A stretch of 64,000 bases of DNA, taken from assembly GCF_020740795.1 (NCBI RefSeq), contig NC_067304.1, positions 6,190,056 to 6,254,055 of the forward strand, given 5' to 3'. Both the position numbers and the translations under genes were made by a program. Positions 60,491 through 64,000 of the stretch are shown here, one piece after another. This DNA is from Apus apus. Lineage: Eukaryota; Chordata; Aves; Apodiformes; Apodidae. Numbering within the stretch: the first letter of the stretch is position 1; every line of letters starts with the position of its first letter. Below the pieces are notes generated by a model, which saw nothing but the letters and a program-made list of their open reading frames with translations, was not told where the DNA came from and did no database searches.

Positions 60491-63400
60491 CAATGTGGGG
60501 AAAGTTAGTCTTCCAAGCAGTCTTCTTATCATTTAACAAGTGAAGAAGTCACCTTTTCTGCCAGGCAACACTACAGACAGTAGTTAAAAACCCACCATTA
60601 CTCTTCCTTACATTATGAAAGTATTACATGTCATTTTTTGCTTTTTTCCATAATGTTCTGGAGTGGAACATTAAGGCTTCAGTGACCCACAAGTCTGGAG
60701 CCTGCTTTCATTTTTCCCTTTACTGTCAATTTCAGCTTTGTTACAGCAACAGTCATGGTGAAACAAGCAGATGAAGTTTTAAAGAATCAATTCCTCTTTT
60801 AGTTAATGGTTTAGATGACATGAGCATTGCTTAAAATAAGTATTCCAGTGCAGAATTCGTATGGTCTTCAGCACATGGCTGAAATCTATCTAATGGTGTA
60901 GAAAATATTTATATTTAACCTGATCCCATTTGGCTAAATTTTGCTTGAGCTGCTGAAATTGAAATCACATAGTTATATTTGATGTGAAAATTAAAGCAAA
61001 AGTGAAGCATTATCATGTTGCTCATTATGGTGGGACAGGTTTGAGAATGAAGGAGGTGAAGCAAATAGCCCGTGGTGCTCCAGCAGGTCCCTAAGGAGCT
61101 GGAGGTAGAGCTGAGGCCCCTGCTCACCAACTGCACCTCGGGCAGATGTTTCATCTGGGAATTAGAGTCAGTGTTGCAAGAACCTGGGGTCACTGGATGT
61201 TTTCCTTCCTCCTGCTGTGTTCACCCAAAATCTGCAGTTCTGTCAAAGCACTTGTGGGGAAGACTTGTCCTTCCAGAAGAGGCTCTTCAGAACTTCCTGT
61301 GCCCAAGTCTTTATTTGACAGAGCAGATGGGATTTCACTTAAATCGGAGCCTGTGCTACCTCGTGGCCTCCTCAGGCAACCTAGTTTCAGTTTATTGTAG
61401 CTCCATGGCCACCCAAGCAGAGCAGGATCCTTAGGTGAGGATCTGAAAAAGAAACATGCAAAGATTTACTATAGTGTCCGTGTTCTAACCATTCAGATAG
61501 GTCTGGAACTTACATTTCCTTTTTTATCTCCGAGTTTCCCAGTGCTTTTAAAAAAGAATAGAGCAAGAAAATTTATTCATTCCACCCCGTCAAGCCTCAC
61601 TTTATTCTCTATAGGCATGTTGTAGGTAAGCTAAGGGGTTCACTTCAGCTTAAGGCCTCCTGCAACAAACCCTGTTGTCAACTTACCTTCTCTCTGCTGC
61701 TGTCTGCCTGCTTCAGCTGCTGGTTGAGCAGCCTCCCCAGACACTTCACTATTTCAGAGCAGGAAGCTCTGCTGGAGCTGCAGCACCACCTGAAATGGCC
61801 CAGTGGACAGGAAGTGGGTCAGCCTGCAGGAGCTGCTTCTGCAAACCTGCCTCCTGCCCCTTTGCTTACAGCACTCAAACAGATACCCTCTGAAAACCAA
61901 CATCCACTGAAATGTTTGACATTGGGCTCTACAGCCTGTTTCCTGCAGGCCACTCCCAGTTTCAGTAGTTGACTTTGTTTGTATTTTATTGCTCCCTGAG
62001 AGACAGAGCTGGAGATGCTTCCTGAAGTGAACACTCTTCACTTGCAGCACTTGTTTATGGCTGGTTTTGTGATAACAATTGAAATGCAGAGTCCTTTCTG
62101 TGTTGATTTAATTTTGTTCATCCTTCCAAGTGGAAGAGTTTATGAAAGACCATAAACATCTCTCCTGAGATATTCCAGCTTTTTCCACAAGGATTTGCTT
62201 ATCAGAATCCACTGATGTAGAAGTCAACCTGTTAAACCAGTAGTCTCTTTTATGAGGGTTCCATGTGTAGAACAATTTTATAGCCACAACATTGTTGCAT
62301 AAATTTATAAGATACTAAATTTTATGAATTTTTAGGGGCCTTATTTTTCATATGATGAAGCACCTTATAAAAGGGAATCTGTGGAGTGACAGTGAAACCA
62401 AACAATATTATGGCAGCAGCGTGTCCTAATGACAGCTCTTTGTATAATGAAAATTTAGACAGAGCTACATTTTTAGGATGGCTGTGTGCTTACCAACCTT
62501 GTGTAAAAAGCAGAAAATTAGGAGAAAAAGCTTTGACATTCTCCAGTGTATCAATTACACAAGTTACAGACTGTATGGGTTTTTTTTCATTTATATTGCA
62601 TAATTATTAAATAATGTTATGGGTTTTTTTAAATAGATGCTAATTTGGAAAATGATCTATTTTTATCTGAAGCTCAGTCCAGTTAAGGCAGAGTTGTTAC
62701 TTGATCCTGCTGGAATAAGGCAGCATACCCTTTGTTTGGAGAGGTGTTCAGTTCCTTTCATGGCTTGCTTGAAATCATTATGCAACAAACAAAAACAACA
62801 CTCCCTAATTAAAACAAGAAAGGCTATTGAGAGAAGCAAGTTAATTCCAGCTCTGGCAACAATTCAGCTGAAGTAGTTGGATTTACACACTCCTTTGTTT
62901 TACTGCTCAAAATGAAAAGTAGAAAAAGTCAGAGTTGTAATGAGCAGTGTTCTGCAGTCACCCTCAATAAACATCTGGTTGAGCAAGAAAGGCTTATTGC
63001 TCAGCTTTGTCAGATGACTATGGAGAAATACGATGGTTTTATTGTTCCAAAGCACAGGTTTTATTTTGTGATGTGTCCTGTTTCAAGTCTTCCAAGATTA
63101 TTCTATTCCCTTTGGTCCTGTAAAAACCATAAAAGATTTGATTATGAAAACCATAAACTCTGACTGGTTCCAACAGAATCAATACCTAGACCGCCTGAAT
63201 TCTAACACCACAAGGCACATACATGGGATTTCAGAATGCAGTTTTATTACTTTTCAGAAGAGAATGGGCTTTTCCAGCCTCCAAGTTTGCAGACAGTCAG
63301 GTGTTTTCCTCACACTTGGCCCTTTCAGTTATTTACTGTCTCACTTACAGTGCTACATCCTCTGGTTCTCCCCCTGCTGTGACACTTCATGTCTGGACTG

Positions 63401-64000
63401 CAATGCAGCTTCCAATAAAGTATTACTTTAAGGTAAAGAGTAACACAGCAGGGACCAGCTCAGAGGAGTGTCTGCTGCTCAGGGTTAGAAGTGACACGGC
63501 CAGCATTAGAAGATCAAGGCTGGGGGTGAAAATCACCTGCTGAAATTTGGGTCGGTCATTTTCAAGGCTCTGACTTCTCGGGTTCATTTTGGCACTTCCC
63601 ATCTCCTCCCCATTTCTGTCACTTCCCAGCTTTTTGCCTTGAGTCTCCAGACCTGTTCTGCACTCCAAGCACATCGGTGGCTTTTCAAGCCCCATGAGGC
63701 ATAATTAACTCCAGAGGCAGCCCCATGGCAGGTGATATAATTGATGTACTGCTCCATTTCTAGAGGGATGAGCCTCATCCTTCACACGCTGGTACTGTGC
63801 AGCAGTGGCAGCTCCTTCAGCCAGTCTTCACAACAAACAGGCTGCATCCCAGGGAATCTCCATGTCCTGCAGTTTGTCAGACACTCCTTAGCTCTGTGGC
63901 TGTGCTCTGGGTCACCCTCCAGTCACAGGGTCACCTTCACTGCAGTGGTTTCTTACCCTTTACACACCTTGGTGTTCAGGTTTCTGATTACAAGGAAGGA

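Larger units (their letters stand above)
59108..64000 (+). other. CAPZA1: CAPZA1 intron 1 (partial)
   Basis: From the exon 1 donor to the window edge no second CAPZA1 exon was found. The intron starts in the CpG island, carries the CR1 element, and from about 60500 is AT-rich unique sequence with no supportable gene or repeat. Confidence 0.75.

Noticed and set aside
60490-64000. Search for CAPZA1 exon 2 (VRIAAKF, APPGEF)
   Set aside because: No matching reading with an acceptor was found; the exon probably lies beyond the window.
1-64000. tRNA, rRNA, CRISPR, endogenous retrovirus or complete LTR element
   Set aside because: No T-loop with paired stems, ribosomal core, spaced direct-repeat array, primer-binding site or retroviral protein motif was recognised. 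The only mobile DNA I could identify is CR1.

Overview
This is vertebrate nuclear DNA, most likely from a bird. The genes are split by GT/AG introns, promoters sit in CpG islands, and there are two CR1 LINE fragments: a 5'-truncated copy at about 59611-60490 with a reverse-transcriptase remnant, and a roughly 100-bp 3' end at 43480-43580. CR1 is the dominant interspersed repeat of bird genomes. I cannot name the species.

Three genes form the window. WNT2B lies on the + strand with five coding exons between 15875 and 30744 and encodes a 385-residue secreted Wnt ligand. ST7L lies on the - strand with fifteen coding exons between 58734 and 39552 and encodes 555 residues. CAPZA1 begins on the + strand; only its first coding exon (59069-59107) and part of intron 1 are inside. 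WNT2B and ST7L are tail to tail with 8.8 kb between stop codons. ST7L and CAPZA1 are head to head, with start codons 335 bp apart in one CpG island. The same order is known in mammals, and it mirrors the paralogous WNT2-ST7-CAPZA2 neighbourhood. All exon boundaries given here were worked out by reading splice sites and checking that codon phases join; both multi-exon reading frames close without a frameshift or internal stop.

Region by region: 1-14.9 kb is upstream intergenic DNA with no supportable gene, a 22-bp tandem duplication and a roughly 285-bp CG/CA minisatellite. 14.9-16.5 kb is the WNT2B CpG island and first exon. 16.0-27.05 kb is WNT2B intron 1, which holds small tandem repeats, a perfect CRE palindrome and an isolated CpG-rich patch. 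27.05-30.74 kb carries WNT2B exons 2-5. 30.75-39.55 kb is the 3' UTRs and the tail-to-tail spacer. 39.55-58.73 kb is ST7L. 58.1-59.35 kb is the shared ST7L/CAPZA1 promoter island. 59.1-64.0 kb is CAPZA1 intron 1 with the long CR1.

The genes do not form a pathway. WNT2B is an extracellular lipid-modified signal, ST7L is a multi-pass membrane protein of the ST7 family, and CAPZA1 is the alpha subunit of the actin barbed-end capping protein. Nothing here looks like a wholly new system. The best leads are open in-frame leaders on both sides of the shared promoter, a GC-rich candidate cassette exon near the ST7L 3' end, a strong G-quadruplex motif abutting the CAPZA1 first donor site, and the minisatellite upstream of WNT2B.
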